Below, in pieces: positions 50,701-58,498 of a stretch of DNA of 64,000 bases. The notes beneath the pieces were generated by a model. The model worked only from the letters and a program-made list of their open reading frames with translations. It did not search any database and was not told the origin of the DNA. The DNA lies in the NCBI GenBank assembly GCA_003991915.1, contig RQTK01000679.1:56923-120922 (forward strand). Reading direction: 5' to 3'. Origin of the DNA: Elysia chlorotica. Its lineage: Eukaryota; Mollusca; Gastropoda; Plakobranchidae. Every line of letters starts with the position of its first letter. Within the stretch, counting starts at the first letter, position 1. A program made the position numbers and the translations under genes.

Positions 50701-53700
50701 TGCATCATGACAACATTCATCTTTTTTTTTTTTTTTTTTTTTTTTTGGTATGCACTCTCATATATTCAAAACTAATTACAATTTGTAACTCGAAGGGAAA
50801 TGTAGTTTTTGAATCTAATGTTTTGAGATTGTGTTGTTTTTTTTGTTGTTGTTATTTAAACAAAGGACTTACCCCTCTTGTTTTCAATTTATCTATTTTT
50901 TGTTGGTTAAATATGAGTGAAGGCAAGCTGAATCAACCTTTTTGATTGTTTTACTTTTCTCCTTATTTGTTTGTATTCTTTTTTTTTCTTATTCAGCAGG
51001 TAGGGTGGAGTGGGGTTGGATTTGAGGCACTTCAAGTACTTTTTATATGCAGACGTTTTACACTTTTCCTATTTCGATTGGATCGGGTTATTTTCAACAC
51101 AAGCTCAAAGCAGGAATTTGTTTTACCTGCAATATTTATTATCACTAAAAGATCTTTTGTTTTGTTGTTAAGGGGAATGTTGATCCAAGGAAACTAAACT
51201 TGAAAATAGGCTAACTAACAGAAAGTAATTTTTACCTCCCTTACATTAAGTGAGATTTGAGGTTGTCTCATGTGCTACCCTCCCTGCCTCCACCAGCATC
51301 TCTTATTTATTTATTTTGTTTGTTGTTCTTTTTACATTAATCCGCATATATTATTGTAAAGAATTGTCAATAGTTAAAGAAGGATCTAGATGAAGAATAT
51401 CTAGTTCTGCCTTTGTCAAAAGTACTGTCTTACCTAGCCCTTATAAATATCCCCACAAAGTCTTTTGCCAAACACAATACTTGTATATGTCCAAGCATCT
51501 ACCTCATAGTCATGCTGGTCTTTATTTATTGTTCTAATTTTGGAAATTCCCCTAGGTGCCCTCCTTTTATATTTTCTTCTAGGAAACTGTTCTGTTGACC
51601 AACATAATATTCATTGTTGCAGCTGATTTGGGTTCTCTCACACCTTCATTAAAAGTGTTGCGTTTTGTTTATTTTTTTTTCATAACCTTAAACATTCACT
51701 CACCTATCTATCTACCTAACTGCATAACTATCTACCAACCCACCGTTGCGTGTGTTGTTGATTGCAGCCACCCGCCTCCCAGCCGTCCCCCCACCCGCCA
51801 CCTCACAATCCTATGATGGGAGGGAACCAGGTGAGTCTTGCAGGGGGGACATCTCACACAGTGCAGTGCAGTGGAGGAAGAGTTGTCCTGCCCTTTACCA
51901 TTTTTCCGTAACCTCATCATAACCCAGCACTCTACTTTTTTATTCAATTTTCAAAATGGAATATTTAGCTGGCTTAACAAAAGAAGAGAAATAAAGAAAA
52001 GAGGAAGAAAAAAACCCCACAAAAACACAACTGTTTGATTTCAGCACAGTTTTATGAAATGTTAGGTATCACTTTCTTAAAGAAAAGATTTAATACAGGA
52101 ACCATGCAAATAAACCAGCTAAATATTTTGTCTGCTCAACAGGGTGTTGTTATAACTTTTTATTGTGCTTTCATTTGATGTAAACATATGAACGTTGTTT
52201 TAAATTAATCCAATGAGAACACCACTTCTCTTTGTTGCTCAAATAAGCCAACATACCACTTATCATGCTTTTTGTGTGCTTAGTTCATATTTGTTCATTG
52301 TTCTCTTTATTTATTTTATTTTCCTTTAATTATATAAACATGTCTACTGCTGATTGGTTTTTAAGAATTCTACGTGCCTTATTTATTTTTTACACCTATG
52401 TTACAGCTTATTAAGAGGAAAGGATTAAGTTTAAGTAAGTGCAAAGTTTGTTGACATGAAGTTAAACACATGGACAAACTCCGTTGATGAAACAAAATAA
52501 TCTAATAATAAAACTTTGCGCCGAAATTGTCACTCCTTTTATGTCTTTATTTATTTTTTGTTGTCACATGGAAATTGTTCTGTTGCTCATGCATGTAGAA
52601 ATGAAAGTCATTCTGTCCTGCACTTTCTGTACATATGAGTATTGTGATTCTGGGTATCTTATGTGATTGTTCAATGTTTATCCTCGTGAGAAGTCAGTCT
52701 TTCATTATTCCAGCTAACATTATTTTGATTTCTTCAGCTTCTCTCATTAAGTGCATAATCTTTAACATTAAAATACTTGGAGATGGATTTAAGTTGTTGA
52801 TTTTTTTCTTCTTTTTTTCTCTCTCATATAAATGTACCCCGCTCTTCCACCAGGTTTCTCTATTTGTGATTTGAAAGAAGAAAAACGGAAAAACAAAAAA
52901 TAATATGATCATGTGGGGTGATTCAGTTGCCTCAGTGTACTTACAGTGCAGAGTATTTAATCTGTAATGTTTGTGTGTGTGTGTGAACTTGTTAGAAAAG
53001 TCAAACCCTGTCAATAATTTATTTTATGAGAAGTATTTACATTTAATTTCCGAATTATCACTGTCCATATGTAGCTTTGTTCAGGAAGAGAAGTCCGAAG
53101 AAAACTCACCAAGTCTAACAAAAAAAGCAGCCTTAGATTGATAAGTTCTGGCTAGAGATAAGTATGGAGTCATAAGAGCGGAGCTAAGATTAAAAAAGAT
53201 AAATGAGATAAGGCAGCAAACAAAAGCTACTTTCATATTTTTAAAACTGCTTTCTCGTCCTCGAATTTACATTTTATATGCTTAAAAATGTTTGCATGCT
53301 TTGTGAACACTACAAAACTGATACAGCTTGATGTAACAGTCCAGTCAATGGAAAATACTGTTTTCTATGTGTCATTGTCTTTTTTTCCTCTTTGCCCTAG
53401 CTTTGCTTAAATATTTTAAAGGGCTATCTTATCACTAGGATTTCCTTCAACCATTAACTGTCTAACATTTTCCTTCTTTTTAGTATTGTTTTGAAAATTA
53501 AAAAAAAATGAATAAACATTAAGCTCGTTTTTTAAACCTCATTCTCTTCAAATCCTCCTTATATTGTAGCTGTTTTTATAAACAAATTAGAAAATTTAAA
53601 CTTTTTTTACATGAATATGTTTTAAATACTTTTGAATTTTACTCTGCCCCAATTGATATACATCATTCAACTACTGAAAAAAAACTTTTACTACACTTCG

Positions 53701-55546
53701 ATGATCAGCACATGTTTAAACTAAACACGATTTGGGCAAATCCAGACATGCGTCAAAACAATGATTTTGTGCTAAATTTATCAATATTTAAAGCTTTTCA
53801 AGTTCTAGGTGTGTCTCATCGTTACTTCAATCTGATTTATACAAGTTCACTGGTTGGAGTCGCAGAGGACAAGAAGTAAACAGACCAATCATTTTGACTG
53901 AGAATTTGCCAAGTAAAGCTTCTCTAACTTATTGACTTCTGCTTATAGCTGACACATTTTTGTTAATTCTATTTTATTCTCTTTTCCTCAGCCCTTCATG
54001 TCTCCAAGATACCCAGGTGGGCCGAGGGTGCCGGTACGCATGCAGAACCAAGTGGAATTTAATGGGGTGTGTATGTCTGAACAAACAATCAGAAGGATCA
54101 GTCATGTTAGTTTTGTTGACCCATTTAGTAACATTTGTCTTGTCAGGGCTTTGAAAAGTGAAGCAAAATTATTATATTGTATATGAAAGGCACTTATGCA
54201 TTCATCAGATACAAAATCGTGTATTTTATACTTCTTTCACTATGGTGTTTTTTGTGTCTGATGAAGGCTTATGGCCGAAAGCTTGCGTGTTTTGTATCAT
54301 TTTGTATTCTTAAAGCTGCACTATACCTATATACATTATATATATATTTTTGTTTGTTTTTGTTTTTGTTTTTTTGTGGGGTACCTTGCATATTGTTTAT
54401 TGAGCTATGACATTAACATTTTATTGATTATACATTGTATTATGTAGAAAAACTATGCTTCTGAAGCCCGGAATTAAACTTTTATTATCTGGAGTTAATC
54501 CTTGGAGGAATTAGGTACTAGCTTGTATTAAGATCTATACTAAGGGAAATTACTCAAGATATGAATTGGCAGAAGGAAAAAAAAGGGTTATCCCCCGAAA
54601 CACATGTAAAAGTTTTGGAAGAAAGGTGACTCCTAGGGCAAAGGCAGCAGCAATGCTGCCTCTCAGGCAAGGGAAATGAATAAGGGTCAGAAAATGAAAT
54701 AATGCTTTCCTTTCTGGAGCCTATGATCCCCAAAACGTTTATTAAAGGCATTATAATGTACAGCTCCTGTGAAATCAAGAAAAAATCTGTGCAACACAAT
54801 TATATTTTTATAGAGGGGGGGGGTTAAATGGACTAATGGACTAATACAATATTTTTGTTCTAATTCCTTTATGTGGATATGTTTGTTTTCTCGTTTTCTC
54901 AACTCAAGTCTTACTTAGATACCCATTTTTATTGCTATATATGGACTAAACATTTGTTGGGAGTATAAAATATTAAAAGAATGTTTTTTACATTAAAAGC
55001 ATACTTACTGTATACAACTGTTTACGTCATATTCGGCACTCTGGGATTGTCAGTGCAAGTGTTCACAGCATCTGAAACCAAGAATACAAAATAGGTTTTA
55101 ACATGCACATTAGCATCCTTCGTTTGCCAGGGGGTCCTGTTGCTCTATTGTGTGTTGCAGAACTGTTATTTGAAATGTCGACAAGGACCCAAACCCTTAC
55201 CTTATCCCCCTCCTGTTGTGTATGTGCATTGCTTTAATGAATATAAAATAAGAAGTCAACCCTTCCTTTCTTACTGTCCTGTTGTTTGTTGCAGCAATTG
55301 AAACTGGAAATTTACCCCCCCCCCTCCTTTTTTTTTTTCTCACTCTGTTTGGTTGTGTGTTGCAATAGATATATTAAATGCCCTGTCATGTTCTGCAGCA
55401 AATTGAATTGAGAACCTAACAATCCCCTCTCCCTTTCCTATTATTGTGTGTTGCCATGAAGTTAACCAGCCCTCTCTCCCTGTTGCAGCCTCCGGGTCCT
55501 GGCGGGGGTCAGATGCCCATGCAGAACAGTATGGAGCCCAGACCAG
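21885..55546 (+). CDS. SSBP: SSBP/Ssdp, LUFS-domain cofactor, nine coding exons (3' partial)
   Basis: Exons: 21885-21940, 24051-24123, 24635-24696, 25489-25573, 36470-36511, 48766-48849, 51768-51830, 53992-54066, 55489-55546 (598 nt, all phases consistent). The protein starts [19 protein letters not shown]. The LUFS/LisH region follows ([19 protein letters not shown], then [42 protein letters not shown]), then a Pro/Gly/Met-rich region with [14 protein letters not shown] and [16 protein letters not shown]2/3/4 and Drosophila Ssdp bind LDB1/Chip through the N-terminal domain and protect LIM-homeodomain complexes; the Pro-rich part aids activation. About 199 residues are visible of a protein usually 360-400 long, so the remaining exons lie beyond the window. 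I cannot say which vertebrate paralogue it matches; one invertebrate orthologue is expected. Confidence 0.93.
21941..24050 (+). other. SSBP intron 1
   Basis: 2.1 kb. Holds palindromic AGATCT-rich sequence (about 22624-22670), an unrecognised minus-strand frame at 22246-22542, and a decayed non-LTR retrotransposon (about 23338-23860). Confidence 0.75.
23338..23860 (+). pseudogene. Decayed non-LTR reverse transcriptase, C-terminal part
   Basis: Pieces in shifting frames read like the region after the RT domain in invertebrate non-LTR elements: STITDNL near 23341, [11 protein letters not shown] with SGSETWTTC near 23450-23510, PSMYS near 23622, and [12 protein letters not shown] near 23770-23805. 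Related proteins show STITDNL, then a LYGSE-W-T motif, PSMYSLL and the CKRDMK ending. Stops and frameshifts interrupt every frame, so it is an old dead fragment in SSBP intron 1, in the gene's orientation. Confidence 0.7.
24051..24123 (+). CDS. SSBP: SSBP coding exon 2 (LisH region)
   Basis: Acceptor CATTTTCCAG, donor GTAAGT, 73 bp. Encodes [20 protein letters not shown] and FLSE. It is the most conserved part of the family and the core of the LDB1-contacting LUFS domain. Confidence 0.96.
24635..24696 (+). CDS. SSBP: SSBP coding exon 3
   Basis: Acceptor CTTCTACAG, donor GTAAGT, 62 bp. Encodes [20 protein letters not shown] and the first two bases of a Cys codon completed by exon 4. Confidence 0.96.
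25489..25573 (+). CDS. SSBP: SSBP coding exon 4
   Basis: Acceptor ATTTTTCAG, donor GTGAGT, 85 bp. Encodes [20 protein letters not shown] and [14 protein letters not shown] end of the LUFS domain; only the residue equivalent to vertebrate CEHS differs clearly. Confidence 0.96.
26814..26976. repeat. Diverged tandem duplication, unit about 80 bp
   Basis: TAGAGCAATGTTTATCTGGA at about 26814 recurs about 78 bases later as TAGAGCAATGTTTACCTGGA. Both continue through TCTCAAATGATTGTTCCATA, then diverge with indels. Confidence 0.8.
30435..30471. repeat. (GA)n microsatellite
   Basis: A short TG run then about 17 GA units on +, one of the few purine-on-plus tracts within SSBP. Confidence 0.9.
30724..30749. 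repeat. (CAATT)n pentanucleotide repeat
   Basis: Five TTCAA/CAATT units in tandem, immediately upstream of an AT-rich stretch. Confidence 0.85.
30910..31050 (+). repeat. SINE fragment, copy A
   Basis: B-box-like GATTCGATCC near 30916, then the family core TGTGTGGCAGCACGTAAAAT (about 30989-31008), CAGACATTAG, and GGAACCCGTCCACAGTA. Plus orientation. Confidence 0.65.
31640..31815 (+). repeat. SINE fragment, copy B
   Basis: B-box-like AGTTCGATCCC near 31639, then GTGGCGGCACGTACATTTGT, CAGATGCTAA and GGGATCCGTCCGCGAAATAG. More diverged than copies D and F. Plus orientation. Confidence 0.55.
33663..33732. repeat. Two poly(C) runs with a duplicated flank
   Basis: Each poly(C) run (about 14 and 17 C) is preceded by an AAATATATACTATTTTC-like block, so the pair is a tandem duplication of about 50 bp. 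Run length is likely variable or uncertain in the assembly. Confidence 0.8.
35481..35738. repeat. (CT)n tracts in a pyrimidine-rich segment
   Basis: Pure CT at about 35481-35509 and 35716-35738 inside a pyrimidine-rich region (35110-35780) with a CA-rich patch near 35270-35300. Confidence 0.9.
35793..35849. repeat. (TAG)n trinucleotide array
   Basis: About 19 TAG/AGT units. This is the same motif class (CTA on the other strand) as the array at 18940-19172, with opposite strand sense. Confidence 0.95.
36470..36511 (+). CDS. SSBP: SSBP coding exon 5 (42-nt small exon)
   Basis: Fourteen codons, [14 protein letters not shown], between acceptor TTCTTTCCAG and donor GTGAGT, phase 0 on both sides. 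It lies alone between introns of 10.9 and 12.3 kb. As I recall, insect Ssdp has a similar GFVNSGYGVNG stretch here while common vertebrate isoforms go straight to the Ala-rich segment, so it may be a cassette exon. Confidence 0.88.
36706..37111. repeat. Tandem duplication, unit about 208 bp
   Basis: CCTTCAGAGCGCAACAATTG at 36706 recurs at 36914. The units end in ATTAAAAAAATGTTCTCTAT. They differ by an AC-rich indel of about 10 bp and one or two small changes. Confidence 0.93.
37621..37987. repeat. 134-bp direct repeats around a CT-rich spacer
   Basis: 37621-37754 and 37854-37987 look identical (TGCAGACTATATGGAGAGTT to CACCCAACTGAA). The 99-bp spacer between them is CT-rich. Confidence 0.92.
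38663..38713. repeat. Short tandem duplication, unit about 27 bp
   Basis: TAGAGTGGAGACCACATCTA is followed directly by TAGAGTGGAGGCCACATCTA, with an ACAC extension; one substitution. Confidence 0.85.
40285..40468 (+). repeat. SINE fragment, copy C
   Basis: TTGGTTCGGTGTCATTAGGG, TGTGACCGACTGAGACAAGT, a short CT insertion, GCCGCACGTAAATGTGTGAG and GGACCCGTCCACAATATA follow the family order. Plus orientation. Confidence 0.65.
40525..40882. repeat. Tandem duplication, unit 179 bp, near-perfect
   Basis: CATTTTCGAGGATTGCAGTT at 40525 recurs at 40704. Both units end in ACAGTTGGTGTTAA. No difference was noticed by eye. Confidence 0.93.
41508..41655 (+). repeat. SINE fragment, copy D
   Basis: GGCAGAGACAGGAGTCCAGC, GTGGCAGCACATAAAATTGT, CAGACATCAGTCTTGGGGCC, and CCACAATATAGCCTATATAG. 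One of the best-preserved 3' halves. Plus orientation. Confidence 0.75.
41802..41978. repeat. Tandem duplication, unit 88 bp
   Basis: AACCCACACATTACATTTAT at 41802 recurs at 41890. Both end in CTCTTTTTATCCGTAA, with one T/C difference. Confidence 0.93.
42010..42910. repeat. Three long (CT)n tracts
   Basis: Near-pure CT at about 42010-42058, 42586-42635 and 42833-42910, with a CA run at about 42072-42088. Pyrimidine is on the SSBP sense strand. Confidence 0.92.
43370..43681 (+). repeat. SINE copy E with adjoining (CT)n tract
   Basis: tRNA-like CCAGTTCGAAATCAACC near 43411, GCCGAGACAGGGGTCGAGGT, CTGTGTGGCAGCACGTAAAA, GGAACCCGCCCACAATATAG and CCTATATAAC, then CT from about 43624 to 43681. Plus orientation. 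Confidence 0.7.
45105..45290. repeat. (CT)n tract with duplicated 3' flank
   Basis: About 82 bp of CT at 45105-45187. The flank CCCCTCTTTTCCCCTGTTTA with CATTTAT occurs twice (about 45186 and 45256), separated by a poly(C)/CT piece, so tract and flank were duplicated together. Confidence 0.9.
45374..45630 (+). repeat. SINE, copy F (most complete)
   Basis: 5' tRNA-like part: GGGGGCGCTGTAGCCATGGG (A-box region) and GTGGTTCGAGCCCTGG (B box, about 45423-45438). The body follows: GGTTGGGTCAGTGTAATTCT, GACTGACTGAGACAGGAGTC, GCCAGCACCTAAAATTGTCA, GGCGTCAGTCTTGGGGCCCG, CTATAGCCTATATAGC, and the 3' end GTTAAACCAACTCGACT. No cloverleaf is complete. The best local reference for the family in this window. 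Confidence 0.8.
46018..46335. repeat. (CT)n tracts with a short (GT)n
   Basis: CT at about 46020-46063 and 46252-46335, the second preceded by TCTG and GTGTGT units. Confidence 0.92.
46825..46915. repeat. (GA)n/(GACA)n/(GGCA)n compound microsatellite
   Basis: Pure GA at about 46846-46882 followed by ACAG and GGCA units. Purine is on the SSBP sense strand, against the prevailing direction. Confidence 0.9.
47440..47635. repeat. 74-bp direct repeats with 48-bp spacer
   Basis: TTAGCGGCCTTCCCATTTTT at 47440 and 47562, each running to ACCAAGGTGGGAGGC. The intervening 48 bp is unique. Confidence 0.9.
47700..47734. repeat. (GTT)n microsatellite
   Basis: Eleven GTT units followed by TTT. Confidence 0.9.
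48766..48849 (+). CDS. SSBP: SSBP coding exon 6
   Basis: Acceptor TGTCTCTCCCAG, donor GTAAGT, 84 bp, phase 0. Encodes [20 protein letters not shown] and PMPPSFFP. It matches the vertebrate segment around NDGMPGGPIPPGFF. Confidence 0.95.
48850..51767 (+). other. SSBP intron 6
   Basis: 2.9 kb of AT-rich sequence with poly(T) runs (notably 50721-50746). No exon, gene or mobile element recognised. Confidence 0.7.
51768..51830 (+). CDS. SSBP: SSBP coding exon 7
   Basis: Acceptor GTTGATTGCAG, donor GTGAGT, 63 bp, phase 0. Encodes [20 protein letters not shown] and Q, equivalent to vertebrate GSQPSPHAQPPPHNP. Confidence 0.93.
51831..53991 (+). other. SSBP intron 7
   Basis: 2.2 kb, AT-rich, nothing recognised beyond T runs and a short (GT)n at 52971-52984. 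Confidence 0.7.
53992..54066 (+). CDS. SSBP: SSBP coding exon 8
   Basis: Acceptor TTTTCCTCAG, 75 bp to the preferred donor GTGTGT at 54067, phase 0. Encodes [20 protein letters not shown] plus VEFNG. A second possible donor (GTGGAA) right after the NQ codons would drop VEFNG and place the boundary where I recall it in vertebrates. Both keep the frame. Confidence 0.88.
54067..55488 (+). other. SSBP intron 8
   Basis: 1.4 kb. Contains the inverted repeat with a CTGATGA...GAAA core at 54201-54280 and G or C runs near 54818 and 55315. No exon seen. Confidence 0.65.
54201..54300 (+). repeat. Inverted repeat with hammerhead-like core
   Basis: TTCATCAGATACAAAA (54201-54216) pairs with TTTTGTGTCTGATGAA (54250-54265) with one mismatch. 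The second arm runs into CTGATGA, GGC-TTATG-GCC and GAAA (54258-54280), the order of the hammerhead core. The flanks do not form a convincing stem I, so activity is doubtful. Similar CTGATGAAG...GCCGAAA motifs are known in dispersed repeats, including Penelope-like elements. Confidence 0.4.
55489..55546 (+). CDS. SSBP: SSBP coding exon 9
   Basis: Acceptor CCCTGTTGCAG, donor GTTAGT, 58 bp, leaving one G of the next codon. Encodes [19 protein letters not shown], equivalent to vertebrate PLLPNSMDPT. The last coding exon in the window that clearly belongs to the conserved protein. Confidence 0.9.
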
Positions 55547-56505
55547 GTTAGTGGCGAGTTAAGTGCAAGTTTGAAAGGTCAGAAGGCAGGGAGCCCAACG
55601 ATCTCGCCCAGAATTTATAAACTGAGCTGATTATGCTTGATCTGGCTGAAATTGGTATCAGCAGAAGGTTAACACTTCCTATGAGTTAAAAAAATAATAA
55701 TAATGTTATGGGATGTGGAAAAGATGAAGAGAAGAATAGAGAATGTGCTGAGAAAATCTGGTTTTCTAAAGGAAAGGTACAAGTGATTGGTTTTGTTAGT
55801 GTTTATGTTGGGGTGGGTTTGGGGGTGTGGGGGGTATTTCAATGTAAATAGTTTTGTCTTTATGTTGTTGAGTTAACACAGTGTTATGGTGTTTATAGAT
55901 TTTTCTGGTTGTTTGTTTTTTGTTGTTTGTTAGTTTTTTTTGGGGGGGGTTCTTTAATTCTGTATGTCAATAAAGAGAATTTATAGACCTAAGTCACATC
56001 ACCTAAAATTGTAAATTTTAGGTTCCTTTTTTTTGTTCTGCTCACGTGTTTTTTACTTTGATCAATACATGTAATAAAATTACCCAATTAACATGTGATT
56101 TTTGTGTGTGCTCCATACTTTGGTTTATTAGGGTTCTATGTATTTATATCATGGACAAGAGGTACCAATGTTGTCTGATTTGAAATGTTCGTATTATTGT
56201 CTTTTGGAATCCTTTTTTTTTTTTACTTGGTAATTTTTATGTAATAAATAATGTTCTCAATAATGAAAAAAAATATCAAGAGCTGAAGTACATGTACATT
56301 ACATGTGTTATGTGTTTGGTGTTTTTAGAGAGAAAACGCCTTGAGCACCATATTTTCTATGTTAAAATCGAACAATTCTGCACTAAGAAGTCTTTATATA
56401 ATTGTTTTGTGTGGTTGGTTGTTCTTTTTTTGTTTTGTTTTGTTTCTTGTTTTTTTTTGGGTTTTTTTTGTTTGTTTGTTTTTTTTTTTGGGGGGGGGGG
56501 GGTTG

Positions 56506-56979
56506 CTTTTTTCCTGTAGCTTTTTCAATTAATCCTCTTTTTGTCTGGTCTTCCATTACATTCTCTTTTCGCCTCCAGCTCTTTCTCTTTCTTGTAAGAA
56601 ATTCTGATAGAACCAATTAAAGAAACAAGCCACTGTGGGAAATTATAAAAGTAATGAAAAGCTTATGAAGGAAGAAAAATACTGTCTCAAGTCAGTTCCT
56701 GTCAGTGTTCTCCAACAAGATCCCATTTCATTAATTTAAAAACTTTTTTCCTGTAGCTTTTTCAATTAATCCTCTTTTTGTCCGGTCTTCCATTACATTC
56801 TCTTTTCGCCTCCAGCTCTTTCTCTTTCTTGTAAGAAATTCTGATAGAACCAATTAAAGAAACAAGCCACTGTGGGAAATTATAAAAGTAATGAAAAGCT
56901 TATGAAGGAAGAAAAATACTGTCTCAAGTCAGTTCCTGTCAGTGTTCTCCAACAAGATCCCATTTCATTAATTTAAAAG
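56506..56979. repeat. Tandem duplication, unit 237 bp, near-perfect
   Basis: CTTTTTTCCTGTAGCTTTTT at 56506 recurs at 56743. Both units end in CATTTCATTAATTTAAAA. Only one T/C difference was seen, so it is recent. Confidence 0.94.
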
Positions 56980-57244
56980 ATTGATCATGCTTAAAAGGAG
57001 AAGGGAGGAAATGCCATTGGATGGATCAGGATTGTCAGTGAACAAGTTTTCTGTATTTATGAAGCCTTTGTTGTTAATGCTTTTGGTCTAATCGAGTATG
57101 ATTAAGTTCGTTTAAAAAAGAAAAACAAAAAACTAGCGCAATAGAATAGTGGGCGGGAAGAGAAGGGGCTGAGCGTGGGTCCTGGGATTTAAAAATAATT
57201 GTATTTGTGTCCTCAATGGTTGTTCATCATTGCTTGTGTTCTAG

Positions 57245-57313
57245 CCGGTCCGTCTGTGAAAACCAAGCCGGGAACGTGATACAGTATTTTAAAATATAGC
57301 CTCAATCAATAAA
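57245..57313 (+). CDS. Possible alternative terminal exon of SSBP (to stop at 57279)
   Basis: After acceptor TTGCTTGTGTTCTAG at 57244, splicing from exon 9 (one G carried over) gives AGPSVKTKPGT and a TGA at 57277-57279. AATAAA follows at 57308-57313 with T/G-rich sequence after it. This would make a truncated isoform of about 210 residues lacking the rest of the Pro-rich domain. It rests only on splice, stop and polyadenylation signals in the right order; chance is possible. Confidence 0.3.
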
Positions 57314-57830
57314 GCTTTGGTCCCCACAGTAATAGTCTCTGGGCCAAGTCTTTTAATGTCAAAGAAAGGACTTTTGTTTTGTTTACGTCAGTGTTTTTTT
57401 TTTAAACTTAGCCTCGGGTTTTTAGGTTTGAAAAGAAAACAATTTACTTTACCAGGTCCCCTTTTATGAATTATTGAGCGCATTATACACCCACACCCCC
57501 CTTCCCTCCAATACCATTTCAGCCTAATGAAAAACGTTCAAGCAAATTAATAATGGAGAAAGTAAGGGGTGAATGGGGAAAATTACTCTATACAGCAGAG
57601 AAGATATATTAGTGAAGAAACCTCTACAGATTAATGTTCTATGCTTTCACAGTCAACGGAGAGTCATCATTTTACAATACAGAGTGGACAGCAGAGATGT
57701 GGAGAAGCGGAAGGGATAATTTTAAGTTTTAAGGAGAAGGGGGGGGGGGTGAAGAAAGACAAGAAAAACCTTAAAAAGAGCGAGGCAAAAAGTTATAGTA
57801 TGAAAGAACTACAAAATAGAGAGGGGAGGA

Positions 57831-57855
57831 AGAGAGAGAGAGAGAGAGAGAGAGA
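57831..57855. repeat. (GA)n microsatellite
   Basis: About 12 GA units on + in a GA-rich neighbourhood. Confidence 0.85.
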
Positions 57856-58090
57856 ATGAGAGAGTTAGTGAAAGTGAGACACACAGAGGGTACTTTGGTA
57901 GATTGCGGCCGAGGGAGCTGGGGAGCAGATATTAAACTCCTCTGGGGCCGTGGGATTGGAAAGGAAAATTACATCACTGATTCGAAATGAATTTTTATGA
58001 TACACTGGAGATAAAATGGAAAAATATAAAAGGGCTTGTTTTTATGTACGAAGTAACTAGAAGCCAGGATCTGATATGATGGACCCCCCC

Positions 58091-58096
<6 letters not shown>

Positions 58097-58174
<78 letters not shown>
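58097..58174. repeat. (CT)n microsatellite
   Basis: About 77 bp of pure CT on +, flanked on the left by a C run. Confidence 0.95.
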
Positions 58175-58176
<2 letters not shown>

Positions 58177-58457
58177 GCGCCCGATCGCTCCCTCCGCCGC
58201 CCACCAGGACTAAAACTTATGAAGTACATGTATTTCTCGTGTCATTGTTTGAGACTTTAATTTACTGATGCGATCGATTTTTGCCGGCCGCGCGTAGTTA
58301 GATCGAAAAATTCTATTACTTGATGCTGAAAATATAGTAAAATCTGAAAATAACTACAAAATGATGGAATCATGGCTTGTGGCTGTGTGAACAAACCCTT
58401 AAGCTTAAAGTTAAACTGTCTTGCACGGAAGGGTTCAAACCAGCCGTCATTGCTGTT

Positions 58458-58498
58458 GTTTGTTTTGTTTGTTGTTGTTGTTGTTGTTGTTGTTGTTA
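58458..58498. repeat. (GTT)n/(GTTT)n microsatellite
   Basis: GTTT units then about nine GTT units. Confidence 0.85.
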
